From Bacillota bacterium (GTDB taxonomy: Bacteria > Bacillota > UBA4882 > UBA8346), in NCBI GenBank assembly GCA_023429995.1, contig JAEZCE010000016.1, positions 1 through 64,000 on the forward strand: a stretch of DNA of 64,000 nt. Reading direction: 5' to 3'. Shown here one piece after another: positions 6,960 through 16,278 of the stretch. A program made the translations under genes and the position numbers. The stretch's first letter is position 1; each line of letters begins with the position of its first letter. The notes beneath the pieces are model-generated. The model was not told the origin of the DNA. It saw only the letters and a list, made by a program, of their open reading frames with translations, and did no database searches.

Positions 6960-8114
6960 ATGAAAAAAAGGTTGACATGGGTTTTACTATTCATGGCAGT
7001 GTTGCTGTTTGTCAGTGTCGCTTTTGCCGGTAAAGAGGGAGCTAAACCCTATGTGGTAGGCGCATTCGTATCGGTCACCGGTCCCAATTCGACGTTGGGT
7101 ACGCCGGAGCGGGATACTTTGAAAATGATCGAAGCCAAGGTGAATAAACAGGGTGGGGTTCATGGACATCCTTTAAAGGTGCTCATAGAGGACGATGGTT
7201 CCGATAACACCAATGCGGTCAAGGCTGCCAATAAATTAATCAACCAGAATAATGTTTGCGCCTTAATCGGAGGCAGCGGCACCGGCCCGTCCTTAGCGGT
7301 AGCGCCCATTGCGGAAGGAAGCGGAGTCGCCCAAATATCGATGGCAGCCGGTCTGATGATCACCAACCCCGTGAAAAAATGGGTATTCCGGGTTGCAATT
7401 ACCGATAGCATCATTGCGGATAAAATGTTGAGTTATTTATCCGGGCAAAAGCTGGATAAGCTCGCCATCATTTATGATTCCAACGCTTATGGCACCAGCG
7501 GCCGCGATCAATTGAAGGATTTGGCTTCCAAATATAAAATCGCCATTGTCGCGGAAGAGGCTTTTGCCAGCACGGATACGGACATGACGGTACAATTAAC
7601 CAAAATCAGGACCACCGGAGCCAAAGCCATCGTTTGCTGGGGAACCAACCCGGGTCCGGCCCAGGTTGCCAAAAACCACCAACAACTGGGAATCACCATT
7701 CCGCTTTTTATGAGCCACGGAATGGCCAATCAGACCTTTTTGGATCAGGCCGGCGCCGCTGCCGACGGAATCATATTGCCGGCTGAAAAATTAACTATCG
7801 CCACCCAATTGCCGGGTTCCGATCCTCAACGCAAAGTACTTCTGGATTATTCAAACAGCTACCAACGGCAATACAAGATCCCCGCCGACCAGTACGGCGG
7901 TCATGCCTGGGATGCCCTTTATATTGTCATCAATGCCCTGGGTAAGGTGGGGGATGACCGCGGCAAACTGCGGGATGAGATTGAAAAGACGAAAAATTTT
8001 GTCGGAATAGCCGGAGTTTTTAATTTTTCCCCCAAGGATCATGACGGACTTACCAGCGATGCCTGTGCGATGTTGAAAATCAAAGCAGGCAAGTGGATTT
8101 TATTGAAAAAGTAG
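6960..8114 (+). CDS. livK: Branched-chain amino acid ABC transporter substrate-binding protein
   Basis: 384 residues. A Sec signal peptide (KKRLTWVLLFMAVLLFVSVAFA) ends near residue 23; there is no lipobox Cys, although sorting as a soluble protein would be unusual in a Gram-positive cell. The mature part has the type I periplasmic-binding fold typical of LivJ/LivK (VVGAFVSVTGPNSTLGTPER near the front, INQNNVCALIGGSGTGPSLA about residues 93-112). It would capture branched-chain amino acids or similar amphipathic amino acids or amides outside the cell for the LivHMGF complex encoded directly downstream (8-nt gap). GGGGAGGA precedes the ATG. Confidence 0.88.
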   Translation: MKKRLTWVLLFMAVLLFVSVAFAGKEGAKPYVVGAFVSVTGPNSTLGTPERDTLKMIEAKVNKQGGVHGHPLKVLIEDDGSDNTNAVKAANKLINQNNVCALIGGSGTGPSLAVAPIAEGSGVAQISMAAGLMITNPVKKWVFRVAITDSIIADKMLSYLSGQKLDKLAIIYDSNAYGTSGRDQLKDLASKYKIAIVAEEAFASTDTDMTVQLTKIRTTGAKAIVCWGTNPGPAQVAKNHQQLGITIPLFMSHGMANQTFLDQAGAAADGIILPAEKLTIATQLPGSDPQRKVLLDYSNSYQRQYKIPADQYGGHAWDALYIVINALGKVGDDRGKLRDEIEKTKNFVGIAGVFNFSPKDHDGLTSDACAMLKIKAGKWILLKK

Positions 8115-8121
8115 GTACACC

Positions 8122-8997
8122 ATGTATAGTTGGCCAGTTTTCTTACAATTTTTGTTTAGCGGGATTACCCAGGGCAGTGTATACGCCTTGATTGCCCTGG
8201 GTTTTATGGTGGTTTATAATTCCAGCGAAATCATTAATTTCGCCCAGGGAGAATTTGTGATGCTGGGCGGGATGATCACGGTCGCGTTTTATGCCGCGGG
8301 TGTTCCCTTACCCCTGGCCATTCTGGCGGCTATTTTGCTGACGACTATCTTCGGGGCGCTTTTCCATCACCTGGCGATTCACCCTTTAAAAAGAGCTTCA
8401 TCCTTTGCGATGATCATGGTTACCATCGGAGCATCCATTTTAATCCGGGGAATTGCCATGTTGCTTTGGGGCAAGGGTACATTTTCCCTGCCCCTTTTCC
8501 TGACCGGACCTCCGCTGATCATCGGCGGCGCCGTTGTTATTCCCCATTCCCTGGTGGTTGTGGGCATCGCGATTGTGCTCATGGTTTTGTTGCATCTTTT
8601 TTTCAAGCTCACCCTGATCGGACAGGCGATGCGGGCCAGCAGCGTCAATAAAATCGGCGCTTCCCTTTGCGGTATAAAGCCGGAATGGATGATTAAATTA
8701 TCCTTTGGGCTAAGCGCCGCTTTGGGAAGCATCGCCGGTATTGTGATCGCTCCGACCAATTTAACCAGTTACGATGTTGGAGTCATGCTGGGGCTGAAAG
8801 GATTCGTAGTCGCCATTATCGGCGGTTTGAATTCTTTTGTGGGTACGGTTTGCGGCGGCCTTTTACTGGGAATCATCGAGGCGTTGGGCGCCGGATTTAT
8901 ATCTTCCCAGTATAAAAACGCCATTACTTTTTGTTTATTAATTATTATTCTGGTTGTGAAGCCATCCGGAATATTCGGGGGAAAGGACCATGAATAA
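8122..8997 (+). CDS. livH: Branched-chain amino acid ABC transporter permease LivH
   Basis: 291 residues with about eight hydrophobic segments across the whole length. The N-terminal block GSVYALIALGFMVVYNSSEI followed by INFAQGEF is characteristic of LivH-type permeases. It would form half of the membrane channel together with LivM. Its stop overlaps the livM start by 8 nt, showing translational coupling in the livKHMGF operon. Confidence 0.92.
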   Translation: MYSWPVFLQFLFSGITQGSVYALIALGFMVVYNSSEIINFAQGEFVMLGGMITVAFYAAGVPLPLAILAAILLTTIFGALFHHLAIHPLKRASSFAMIMVTIGASILIRGIAMLLWGKGTFSLPLFLTGPPLIIGGAVVIPHSLVVVGIAIVLMVLLHLFFKLTLIGQAMRASSVNKIGASLCGIKPEWMIKLSFGLSAALGSIAGIVIAPTNLTSYDVGVMLGLKGFVVAIIGGLNSFVGTVCGGLLLGIIEALGAGFISSQYKNAITFCLLIIILVVKPSGIFGGKDHE

Positions 8998-9961
8998 AAA
9001 ATATGCTCCCCTTTGGGTTATGGCCTTGGTTGCTAGTATATTGCCCTGGGTGTTACCCAACCGTTATTTTTTAAATATTGCAGTGCTCATGGGGATTTAT
9101 GCCTTGATTACCCTGGGGCTGAATTTGCTGATCGGTTATGCCGGTCAAATTTCCCTGGGTCATGCGGCTTTTTTCGGCATCGGCAGTTATACGGCAGCCA
9201 TTCTTACGGTGCAATTCGGATGGAATCCATGGCTGGCCTTAATTACGGCCGTTGCCGTCACCACACTGGGCGCATGGGTTATCGGCAAACCGACTTTGAA
9301 ATTAAAAGGACATTATTTGGCCATGGCCACCTTGGGTTTTGGTTTTATTGTTCAAATTTTGATGTCGGAGTTAACGGTATTAACCGGCGGCCCTCAGGGA
9401 ATCAGCGGCATCCCCAAATTGGCCCTTGGCGGGTTCCGGTTTAGCGGTGATTTTCAGCTTTATTTTTTAGTCTGGGGTTTCGTGGTTGTGACTCAATGGA
9501 TGATGATCCATTTGATTTCCGGTAAAATCGGCAGGGCGTTTTTAGCGATCCACACCAATGAAACGGCTGCCGAGTCTCTCGGAATCAATACGGCCCGTCT
9601 TAAATTGAGGGTTCTGATGATCAGCGCCGGTTTAGCCGGTCTGGCAGGAGCATTTTACGCTTTTGCCATCAACTATATCAATCCGGAACCTTTCGGCTTC
9701 AATTTTTCGATCTTACTGGTGACAATGGTTGTGGTCGGCGGAATGGGCTCTCTTTGGGGTCCGGTTTTGGGAACCGTCATTTTGACATTGATCCCGGAGG
9801 TTTTAAGGGTGTTTAAAGATTTTGACATTTTAATTTATGGTCTGATATTAATGATGATCATCATTTTTATGCCGGATGGAATAATCTCGATAACACGCAC
9901 TCCATGGGTACGCCGGATATTTCATGAGAAAATCACTGAAAAACAGGGGGAATGGCAATGA
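8990..9961 (+). CDS. livM: Branched-chain amino acid ABC transporter permease LivM
   Basis: 323 residues, strongly hydrophobic. The block NLLIGYAGQISLGHAAFFGI (about residues 44-63) is the LivM family hallmark, and ESLGINTARLKLRVLMISA is the usual cytoplasmic coupling region for the ATPases. It pairs with LivH in the membrane. It overlaps livH by 8 nt and livG by 10 nt, so translation of all three is coupled. Confidence 0.92.
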   Translation: MNKKYAPLWVMALVASILPWVLPNRYFLNIAVLMGIYALITLGLNLLIGYAGQISLGHAAFFGIGSYTAAILTVQFGWNPWLALITAVAVTTLGAWVIGKPTLKLKGHYLAMATLGFGFIVQILMSELTVLTGGPQGISGIPKLALGGFRFSGDFQLYFLVWGFVVVTQWMMIHLISGKIGRAFLAIHTNETAAESLGINTARLKLRVLMISAGLAGLAGAFYAFAINYINPEPFGFNFSILLVTMVVVGGMGSLWGPVLGTVILTLIPEVLRVFKDFDILIYGLILMMIIIFMPDGIISITRTPWVRRIFHEKITEKQGEWQ

Positions 9962-10746
9962 CGGAACACCCCTTATTACAAGTCGAGAATGTAAGTAAAC
10001 ATTTCGGCGGCATTAACGCCCTCAGTCAAGTAAGCTTACGGGTGGAAAAAAATCAAATCAAGGGATTGATCGGACCCAACGGGGCCGGGAAAACTACTCT
10101 TTTTAACGTGATGAGCGGTTTTACGAAGGTGAGTTCAGGGGATATTGTTTATCGCGGAAAATCGATTATTCATTTACCCGCTTACCGGATCGCAGGTCTG
10201 GGGCTGACCCGGACCTTCCAAAATGTTAAACTTTTCCCCAATCTTACGGTATTGGAAAACGTTTTGGTGGGCGGTTTTTCTGAGTCAAAAAGCAGCCTGC
10301 TGTCGGTAATATTGAATCTGCCGCAAACCATTTCCGAAGAGGAAAAAATCAGGAAGGAAGCGATGGGAATTCTTGATTTCGTCGGCCTTTCATCCCAATT
10401 TGATTTGAATGCGGCGGCGCTCCCGTTCGGGCAACAACGTTTGTTGGAGATCGCCAGAGCTTTGATTACCAAACCGGATCTTTTATTGTTGGATGAACCG
10501 GCAGCGGGACTTTCGGCTCCGGAAAGAGCCGGACTGATCACTTTAATCAGGGAAATCAGGGAGCGCGGGATTACGGTCTTGCTGGTGGAACATGATATGG
10601 GTCTGGTGATGAAGGTTTGTGAGGAGATAGCGGTTTTGGAATTCGGGATAAAAATTGCCGAAGGAACACCGGAGAGTATTCGCCAAGACCGGAAGGTCAT
10701 AGCGGCTTACCTGGGAGGGGAGAACGGGTATGCTGCAAATCAATAA
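9952..10746 (+). CDS. livG: Branched-chain amino acid ABC transporter ATP-binding protein LivG
   Basis: 264 residues; a second ATG two codons in (9958) is equally possible. Walker A is GPNGAGKTT (about residues 42-50), the signature motif is the LivG-type variant LPFGQQRLLEIARAL, Walker B is LLLLDEPAAG and the switch His is in VEHDMG. It hydrolyses ATP to drive import through LivHM. It overlaps livM at its start and livF at its end (17 nt). Confidence 0.92.
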   Translation: MAMTEHPLLQVENVSKHFGGINALSQVSLRVEKNQIKGLIGPNGAGKTTLFNVMSGFTKVSSGDIVYRGKSIIHLPAYRIAGLGLTRTFQNVKLFPNLTVLENVLVGGFSESKSSLLSVILNLPQTISEEEKIRKEAMGILDFVGLSSQFDLNAAALPFGQQRLLEIARALITKPDLLLLDEPAAGLSAPERAGLITLIREIRERGITVLLVEHDMGLVMKVCEEIAVLEFGIKIAEGTPESIRQDRKVIAAYLGGENGYAANQ

Positions 10747-11449
10747 TTTAAACGCCTTTTATGGGCAGGCTCAGGCATTAAAGGAGATTTCCCTTGAAAT
10801 TAAAAAAGGCGAGATTGTAACGCTCATCGGCGCCAATGGGGCCGGCAAAACCACGATTCTTTCATGCATCGCCGGACTTTTAAAAAATAAAAGCGGCTTG
10901 ATCCGTTTTGAAGAGCAGCCTATCGATAAATTGAGTCCCGAAGCCGTTGTGAAACTGGGTATTTCGTTAGTTCCCGAAGACAGGGGCCTTTTTGGCCCTT
11001 TAACGGTGCTCGAAAATTTGTCACTCGGGGCTTACCTGCGGTATCGTCAGACGAAAAAACCCCAAATGCAGGCAGATTTGGAAAAAATATTTGAATTGTT
11101 TCCGATTTTAAAATCCCGGTTAAAACAAACCGTGTCGACTCTTTCCGGGGGACAGCAGCAAATGGTGGCGATCGGGAAAGCGTTGATGGCTAAACCAAAG
11201 TTATTGCTGCTGGATGAACCCTCTTTAGGCCTCGCGCCCCTTGTGATTCAGGAAATCTTTGAAGTTATCCGGGCCTTAAACCGGGAAGGTACGACCATCC
11301 TGCTGATTGAGCAAAACGCCCATCTGGCTTTGGAAACGGCTCACCGGGGTTATTTGATCGAAAACGGCCGGGTCGTTTTCAGCGACGGTTCCCGGGAGCT
11401 ACAAGGTCTTGAGCAGGTAAAAGAGGCTTATTTAGGGAAAAATTTCTAG
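10730..11449 (+). CDS. livF: Branched-chain amino acid ABC transporter ATP-binding protein LivF
   Basis: 239 residues. Walker A GANGAGKTT, signature LSGGQQQMVAIGKAL, Walker B LLLLDEPSLG and the switch region IEQNAH are all present, as in LivF. It would form a heterodimer with LivG. The start lies inside the end of livG. It is the last gene of the operon; no strong terminator is visible in the 71 nt before galM, so some read-through into galM is possible. Confidence 0.92.
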   Translation: MLQINNLNAFYGQAQALKEISLEIKKGEIVTLIGANGAGKTTILSCIAGLLKNKSGLIRFEEQPIDKLSPEAVVKLGISLVPEDRGLFGPLTVLENLSLGAYLRYRQTKKPQMQADLEKIFELFPILKSRLKQTVSTLSGGQQQMVAIGKALMAKPKLLLLDEPSLGLAPLVIQEIFEVIRALNREGTTILLIEQNAHLALETAHRGYLIENGRVVFSDGSRELQGLEQVKEAYLGKNF

Positions 11450-11520
11450 AACTCTTGATAATTTTGGGATTTTACAATAATATGGTGGGGGAAGATGTCT
11501 AACATACCGGAGGATAGGAA

Positions 11521-12555
11521 ATGGATATTCAAAAAGAACCGTTTGGAACCCATCAAGGGAAAGAAGTTTTTTTATTTACACTGAAAAATAATAAAAATAT
11601 GACTGTAAAGATCACCAATTACGGTGGAATCATCACCTCCATCGTGACCCCGGATCAAAACGGCAGACTGGGCGATGTGGTTTTAGGATTCAATACTTTA
11701 CCGGAATATGAAGGGAAGCATCCTTTTTTTGGGGCTCTGGTAGGACGCTATGGCAACCGGATTGGCGGCGCTAAATTCACATTAAACGGCAAGGAATATG
11801 AATTAGCTCATAATGACGGCAAAAACCATCTGCATGGCGGGAGTGTCGGCTTTGACAAAGTCGTGTGGGAAGCGGTACCGGTTCAAAACGATGAGGGAGT
11901 CGCTCTCAAGCTGAATTATCATTCGCAAGACGGTGAGGAAGGTTATCCCGGCAATCTCACGGTGACCGTAACTTATCTTTTGACTGACCAAAACGAATTG
12001 AAAATAACTTATGAAGCCCAAACCGATAAAGCAACCCTTGTCAACCTGACCCAGCATAGCTATTTCAATCTGGCCGGAGAGGGTTCCGGAAGCGTCCAGG
12101 ATCACCAATTGGAGATTGCTGCGGACCGTTTTACCGTCACCGATAAAGAACTTATTCCCACCGGTGAACTGCGGGCGGTGAAAGGGACAGCGTTAGACTT
12201 TACCCAATCCAAATCGCTTGGGACAGGCTTTGCTCAGAATAACGGAGGGTTTGATGACAATTATGTTTTAATCAAGGAGCAAATTGGATTGACTTTGGCG
12301 GCTAAGGTTCATGAACCCAAAAGCGGACGGAATATGGAAGTGTTTACAACTCAGCCTGGAATCCAATTATATACCGGGAATGGACTGGATGGAACCTTAA
12401 AGGGTAAAAGCGGGCATTATTATGAGCAATATGGCGGTTTTTGCCTTGAGACTCAGCATTACCCGGACTCCCCGAACCAGCAGGGCTTTCCGACGACAGT
12501 CCTCAATCCGGGTGAATCCTATCACCAGGTGACGATTTATAAATTTACGGCTTAA
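11521..12555 (+). CDS. galM: Aldose 1-epimerase (galactose mutarotase)
   Basis: 344 residues, the usual length. It interconverts the alpha and beta anomers of galactose, glucose and related aldoses in the cytoplasm. Family motifs are visible in order: NYGGIITSIVTPDQNG (about 31-46), GRYGNRIGGAKF with NGKEYELAHNDG, the catalytic-His region LVNLTQHSYFNL, and the catalytic-Glu region GGFCLETQHYPDSPN near the C-terminus. CCGGAGGA lies before the ATG and a strong terminator follows. It precedes a sugar-importer locus, which supports a role in sugar use. Confidence 0.93.
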   Translation: MDIQKEPFGTHQGKEVFLFTLKNNKNMTVKITNYGGIITSIVTPDQNGRLGDVVLGFNTLPEYEGKHPFFGALVGRYGNRIGGAKFTLNGKEYELAHNDGKNHLHGGSVGFDKVVWEAVPVQNDEGVALKLNYHSQDGEEGYPGNLTVTVTYLLTDQNELKITYEAQTDKATLVNLTQHSYFNLAGEGSGSVQDHQLEIAADRFTVTDKELIPTGELRAVKGTALDFTQSKSLGTGFAQNNGGFDDNYVLIKEQIGLTLAAKVHEPKSGRNMEVFTTQPGIQLYTGNGLDGTLKGKSGHYYEQYGGFCLETQHYPDSPNQQGFPTTVLNPGESYHQVTIYKFTA

Positions 12556-12557
12556 AA

Positions 12558-12584
12558 GGCGCCCCTTTAGGGGCGCTTTTTTTT
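12558..12584 (+). terminator. Rho-independent terminator after galM
   Basis: GGCGCCCC, loop TTTA and GGGGCGC form a GC-rich stem followed by eight T, three nt after the galM stop. Confidence 0.9.
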
Positions 12585-12745
12585 ATTCGCGGGATGTTGT
12601 TGGGGACACGGTTGAATGTTTAGCTAACAAAATCTTTATGTCAACGGGATTACGTTGTATAATATATCCCATAACAGGAATATCTTTGGTTGGATGGAAT
12701 TGTCTCTCTAAATGAGCAAATTGAATCAACTCCTGGAGAGTCGTG

Positions 12746-14527
12746 ATGAAACTTTGCTGCTTATTTCCCGCTACATTACGCAGGCAATTGTCACTATTTT
12801 TGATTTTACTTGTTATGAGTGCAATTTCGGCAATTGGAATTGCTTCCGTAAAAATTGCCCAGCAGGTGATCAAAAACCATACGGCCCGCTTCGGCGGTAA
12901 AATGTTGACTCAAGCCGCTTATCGGCTGGGAAGTGTAATTGATAACGCCGAAACAACCGTGGATTCTTTAATCCTGGACCGGAGACTCGCCCCGTTATTA
13001 CAAGATTTAAAATTACCCCCTAAGAAGGTTCATGATTCCGCCCAAGCCGCTCTCCATGCGCTGCTGGTTCAATATAAATCTTCCTTGTTGCCGGGTGCGG
13101 AGTTAATCATCATCGATACCGCCGGGAATATCATATCAACTTATGACCCGCAACCGTTACCCGAAAAAGTAATCCCTGATACTTCGGTGAAAGTCAAAGC
13201 GTGGCGTTTGAGGCATCTCCCCAATTATTACAACAGTAATATGATGAATTCCGGCCGGTTGTTGGAATTAACGGCGCGGATTATCAGCCTGCCTGGACAG
13301 CCTCAAAGCGGTTGGATTGTTCTGCATATGGACTACCGAACCGTAGAATCCATTATGACCAATATTTCGTTACTGGAAAATTCCCTAAGCCGTTTTCAAA
13401 GTGATGCCGTGGTTTATGGTCCGGATCAACAAGTGATTTTTCCGTGGATTAACCCGTCGGGCGGGATACTTGACAGAGCGCATAAGCGCTTGTCGGCGCA
13501 GCTCCGTGATACCCAAACGCTTGAAGATAAATTTCGTGGGGTAAGTTATTTAATTATTGCCACGCCCGTCCCTTGGACTTCCTGGCAGTTATATATAGCC
13601 GCGCCTACCCAGCGCCTTTATACGGGGCTGGAGCAGATTTACGAAAGTTTGTTTATGATTGGTTTCATTTGTACAGTCATCGCAATTATTTCGGCCACCT
13701 TGTTCTCTTTTTTTGTCACCCAACCTGTGAACAAACTGCGGAACGCCATGAGTTCGGTGGAGGAAGGTCAATTTTCTGTCCGGGCTCCCGAAGGCGGTCC
13801 GCTTGAGATTCAAATATTGGGGCGCGCTTTTAACCGGATGTTACATGAAGTGGACAGGTTGACCAAACGCTTGGTAGCTGAAGAGAGCGCTCGGAAAACA
13901 ACGATGATTAAGGCGCTTCAAGCCCAAATTTCCCCGCATTTTCTTTTTAATACTCTGGCGGCAATGGCCGGGATGACCCTCAAACGCCCTCCCGAAGAAG
14001 TAGCCGAAGCATTACGTTCTTTAAAGCGCCTTCTTTATCTGAGCATAGGCAAAAATGGCGATTTCGTTTCTTTAGCCGATGAATTTGAGCACATTCACCA
14101 TTATTTATATTTGATGAATATCCGTTATCCGGAACGTTATTTTTTAGATCTGAATTTGCCGGAAGAATTGCGGAAATGCCGGACTATCCGTCTGATTTTG
14201 CAACCGATTGTGGAGAACTGCCTGCAGCACGGTTTAAAGTCCCGCAGGGGCCGTATCGATGTTTCGGCGGTCAGGGATAATCAGGATATTATCATTTCCG
14301 TTTCCGACAACGGACAAGGAATGTCCCGGGAACAATTGAGCGGGGTTTGGAAACGGGACCGGAACCGTTCGGGCGTTGGAATCCGCAATGTCGATGAACG
14401 ATTAAAACTTAGCTTTGGACAGGGTTACGGAATAACTCTGAATAGTTTTCCGGAGCAAGGGACCACGGTTTTGTTGCGAATTCCATTTCAATATATTGAA
14501 ACGGACCCGGCAAAAGCAAGCCAGTAG
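12746..14527 (+). CDS. YesM-type sensor histidine kinase
   Basis: About 593 residues; an in-frame GTG precedes the ATG by one codon, with CTGGAGAG upstream. A first membrane helix (about 15-38), an extracellular sensor domain (about 40-295) and a second helix (FMIGFICTVIAIISATLFSF, about 304-323) are followed by a HAMP linker. The His_kinase segment ALQAQISPHFLFNTL carries the phospho-accepting His (about 398), and the HATPase has QPIVENCLQHG (N box) and DNGQGM (G1 box). This is the YesM/LytS-like class that senses sugars or oligosaccharides. It is followed 79 nt later by its AraC-type response regulator. Confidence 0.92.
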   Translation: MKLCCLFPATLRRQLSLFLILLVMSAISAIGIASVKIAQQVIKNHTARFGGKMLTQAAYRLGSVIDNAETTVDSLILDRRLAPLLQDLKLPPKKVHDSAQAALHALLVQYKSSLLPGAELIIIDTAGNIISTYDPQPLPEKVIPDTSVKVKAWRLRHLPNYYNSNMMNSGRLLELTARIISLPGQPQSGWIVLHMDYRTVESIMTNISLLENSLSRFQSDAVVYGPDQQVIFPWINPSGGILDRAHKRLSAQLRDTQTLEDKFRGVSYLIIATPVPWTSWQLYIAAPTQRLYTGLEQIYESLFMIGFICTVIAIISATLFSFFVTQPVNKLRNAMSSVEEGQFSVRAPEGGPLEIQILGRAFNRMLHEVDRLTKRLVAEESARKTTMIKALQAQISPHFLFNTLAAMAGMTLKRPPEEVAEALRSLKRLLYLSIGKNGDFVSLADEFEHIHHYLYLMNIRYPERYFLDLNLPEELRKCRTIRLILQPIVENCLQHGLKSRRGRIDVSAVRDNQDIIISVSDNGQGMSREQLSGVWKRDRNRSGVGIRNVDERLKLSFGQGYGITLNSFPEQGTTVLLRIPFQYIETDPAKASQ

Positions 14528-14606
14528 AGTTCAGAATGAAATCCCCGGCTTTTAGTTTAAAGAGCGGTAACAGTAGCGTTAGGATATTTGATTAAGGAGC
14601 GGCAGC

Positions 14607-16256
14607 ATGTGGCGGGTGATCCTGATCGATGATGAAGAATTTGTCCGGGCGGAACTGGTTGCGTTGTTTCCCTGGAATCAGTATCAATTTGAGTTGGTTG
14701 CGGAAACCGAAAGCGCTCAGGCGGCAATCCGGCTAATGGATCAAGTTAAGCCGGATTTGGTGATTACGGATATCCGGATGCCTGAAATGGACGGCTTAGC
14801 CTTCATTTCTTGGCTGGGGCAACATTATCCCCAACTTTTGGTGGCTGTTGTAAGCGCTTATAACGACTTTCCCTATGTCCGGGAAGCTCTCCGTTTGGGA
14901 GCGGCCGATTATTTAATCAAAGCCGAAGCGACCTTGGAAACAGCCGGAACTTTTTTGGAACGTATCGGCGGGATGTTGGATCAACGTTATCTAGCTTGGC
15001 ATAAACAAGAAGAATTGGCTGGAAACATATCGCTTTACCATTCGTTGGCAGTGGAATCATTCTGGCGCGATGTCTTCACCCGAGCCTCTGATGAGGGCGA
15101 GATAACAATCCGGGCCCGTCAGTTGGGAATCGTTCTCGACCCTATGTGGTTCGGGTTAATCTATATCCATGTTTCACAATATTCCGGCGGCCGAGGCGAC
15201 CATCAACAAGAACAGCGCCTAAGGCTTGAAACCGAAGTCCGGGAAATCTGGAATTGGGACTGGTCCTGGGAAATGATTGATTTTAAACGGGGTGATTTTA
15301 TCGTTGTAGCCTGTTATGCCGGCGGAACGCCCCCAGTACTGCAAGAGAACGATAAATTACAGGAAATAGCTCGCCGGTTGGCATTGAACGATATGGAAAA
15401 AAGAACAACCAGCGCTTCTGCAAAATTATGCCTGTTTTCCGATTTACCCGGTAATTTCCGGGAAACGCGGTCTGTCAATTTGTTGCGCCTTTATCACCTG
15501 GAAGGATGTTACATTAAAACAGATGATTTATTAAGACTACGCCGGGCGGCGCCCCCCGAAATTCCCAAGTTGCTTGCCAACTGGGAACAGATACTTCGGG
15601 AACTTCAAGTGGAAACAGGTACGGATTTCCTGAACTACCTCTTTACAAGGATCATCCCCCAAAGCCTTGAGCCCGAAGAAGCGCGGTGGATGATGCTTGA
15701 TTTGGTTAATATTTTACGGCGTGTTTCCTTTGAGCATCAGGTGCGTTGGGAAGAGATCGGCGGCCGGGAAACGGACCTTCCTGAAATCCTGGAACAGGCC
15801 GAGTCCATTCATGATTGGCAAATGCGGATCGAAAAAATGCTCGCCCGTTACCTGCAATCCGCTAAAGAGAGTTTGTATCCTCAAACATCTTTAACACTCC
15901 GCAAGGCGCTAATCTTTATCCAATCCAATTTTACCCGGGATCTTTCTCTGGAAGAGGTGGCAAATTACGCCGGGGTCAGTAAAAGCTATCTCAGCCGGGT
16001 TTTTCCGGAATATACCGGGGAACATTTTAGTGATTACTTACAGCGCCTACGAATTGAGCGCGCTAAGGAATTATTGCGCTTTACCAATGATTATATTTAT
16101 GAAATAGCGCCTAAAGTGGGTTTTTGGAACAGCCGCTATTTTAGTAGGGTTTTTCATGAAAATACCGGTTTAACTCCTGCCGACTATCGGCGGATACCTC
16201 AACAACCAATGGCAGATAAGATCGGAAATTCGAAAATCGCAGAATCGGAATCATGA
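14607..16256 (+). CDS. YesN-type response regulator with AraC DNA-binding domain
   Basis: 549 residues. The N-terminal receiver domain (1-120) has the acidic pocket IDDEE, the phospho-acceptor Asp55 in VITDIRMPEMDG and the conserved Lys in DYLIKAEA. A long middle region of about 300 residues is typical of YesN-like regulators. The C-terminal AraC domain (about 440-545) has two HTH units: LSLEEVANYAGVSKSYLSRV and IYEIAPKVGFWNSRYFSRVF. It should activate the downstream sugar ABC transporter genes in response to the YesM-type kinase. AAGGAG lies before the ATG. Confidence 0.92.
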   Translation: MWRVILIDDEEFVRAELVALFPWNQYQFELVAETESAQAAIRLMDQVKPDLVITDIRMPEMDGLAFISWLGQHYPQLLVAVVSAYNDFPYVREALRLGAADYLIKAEATLETAGTFLERIGGMLDQRYLAWHKQEELAGNISLYHSLAVESFWRDVFTRASDEGEITIRARQLGIVLDPMWFGLIYIHVSQYSGGRGDHQQEQRLRLETEVREIWNWDWSWEMIDFKRGDFIVVACYAGGTPPVLQENDKLQEIARRLALNDMEKRTTSASAKLCLFSDLPGNFRETRSVNLLRLYHLEGCYIKTDDLLRLRRAAPPEIPKLLANWEQILRELQVETGTDFLNYLFTRIIPQSLEPEEARWMMLDLVNILRRVSFEHQVRWEEIGGRETDLPEILEQAESIHDWQMRIEKMLARYLQSAKESLYPQTSLTLRKALIFIQSNFTRDLSLEEVANYAGVSKSYLSRVFPEYTGEHFSDYLQRLRIERAKELLRFTNDYIYEIAPKVGFWNSRYFSRVFHENTGLTPADYRRIPQQPMADKIGNSKIAESES

Positions 16257-16278
16257 ATTACTTTGATGGAGGAATCGT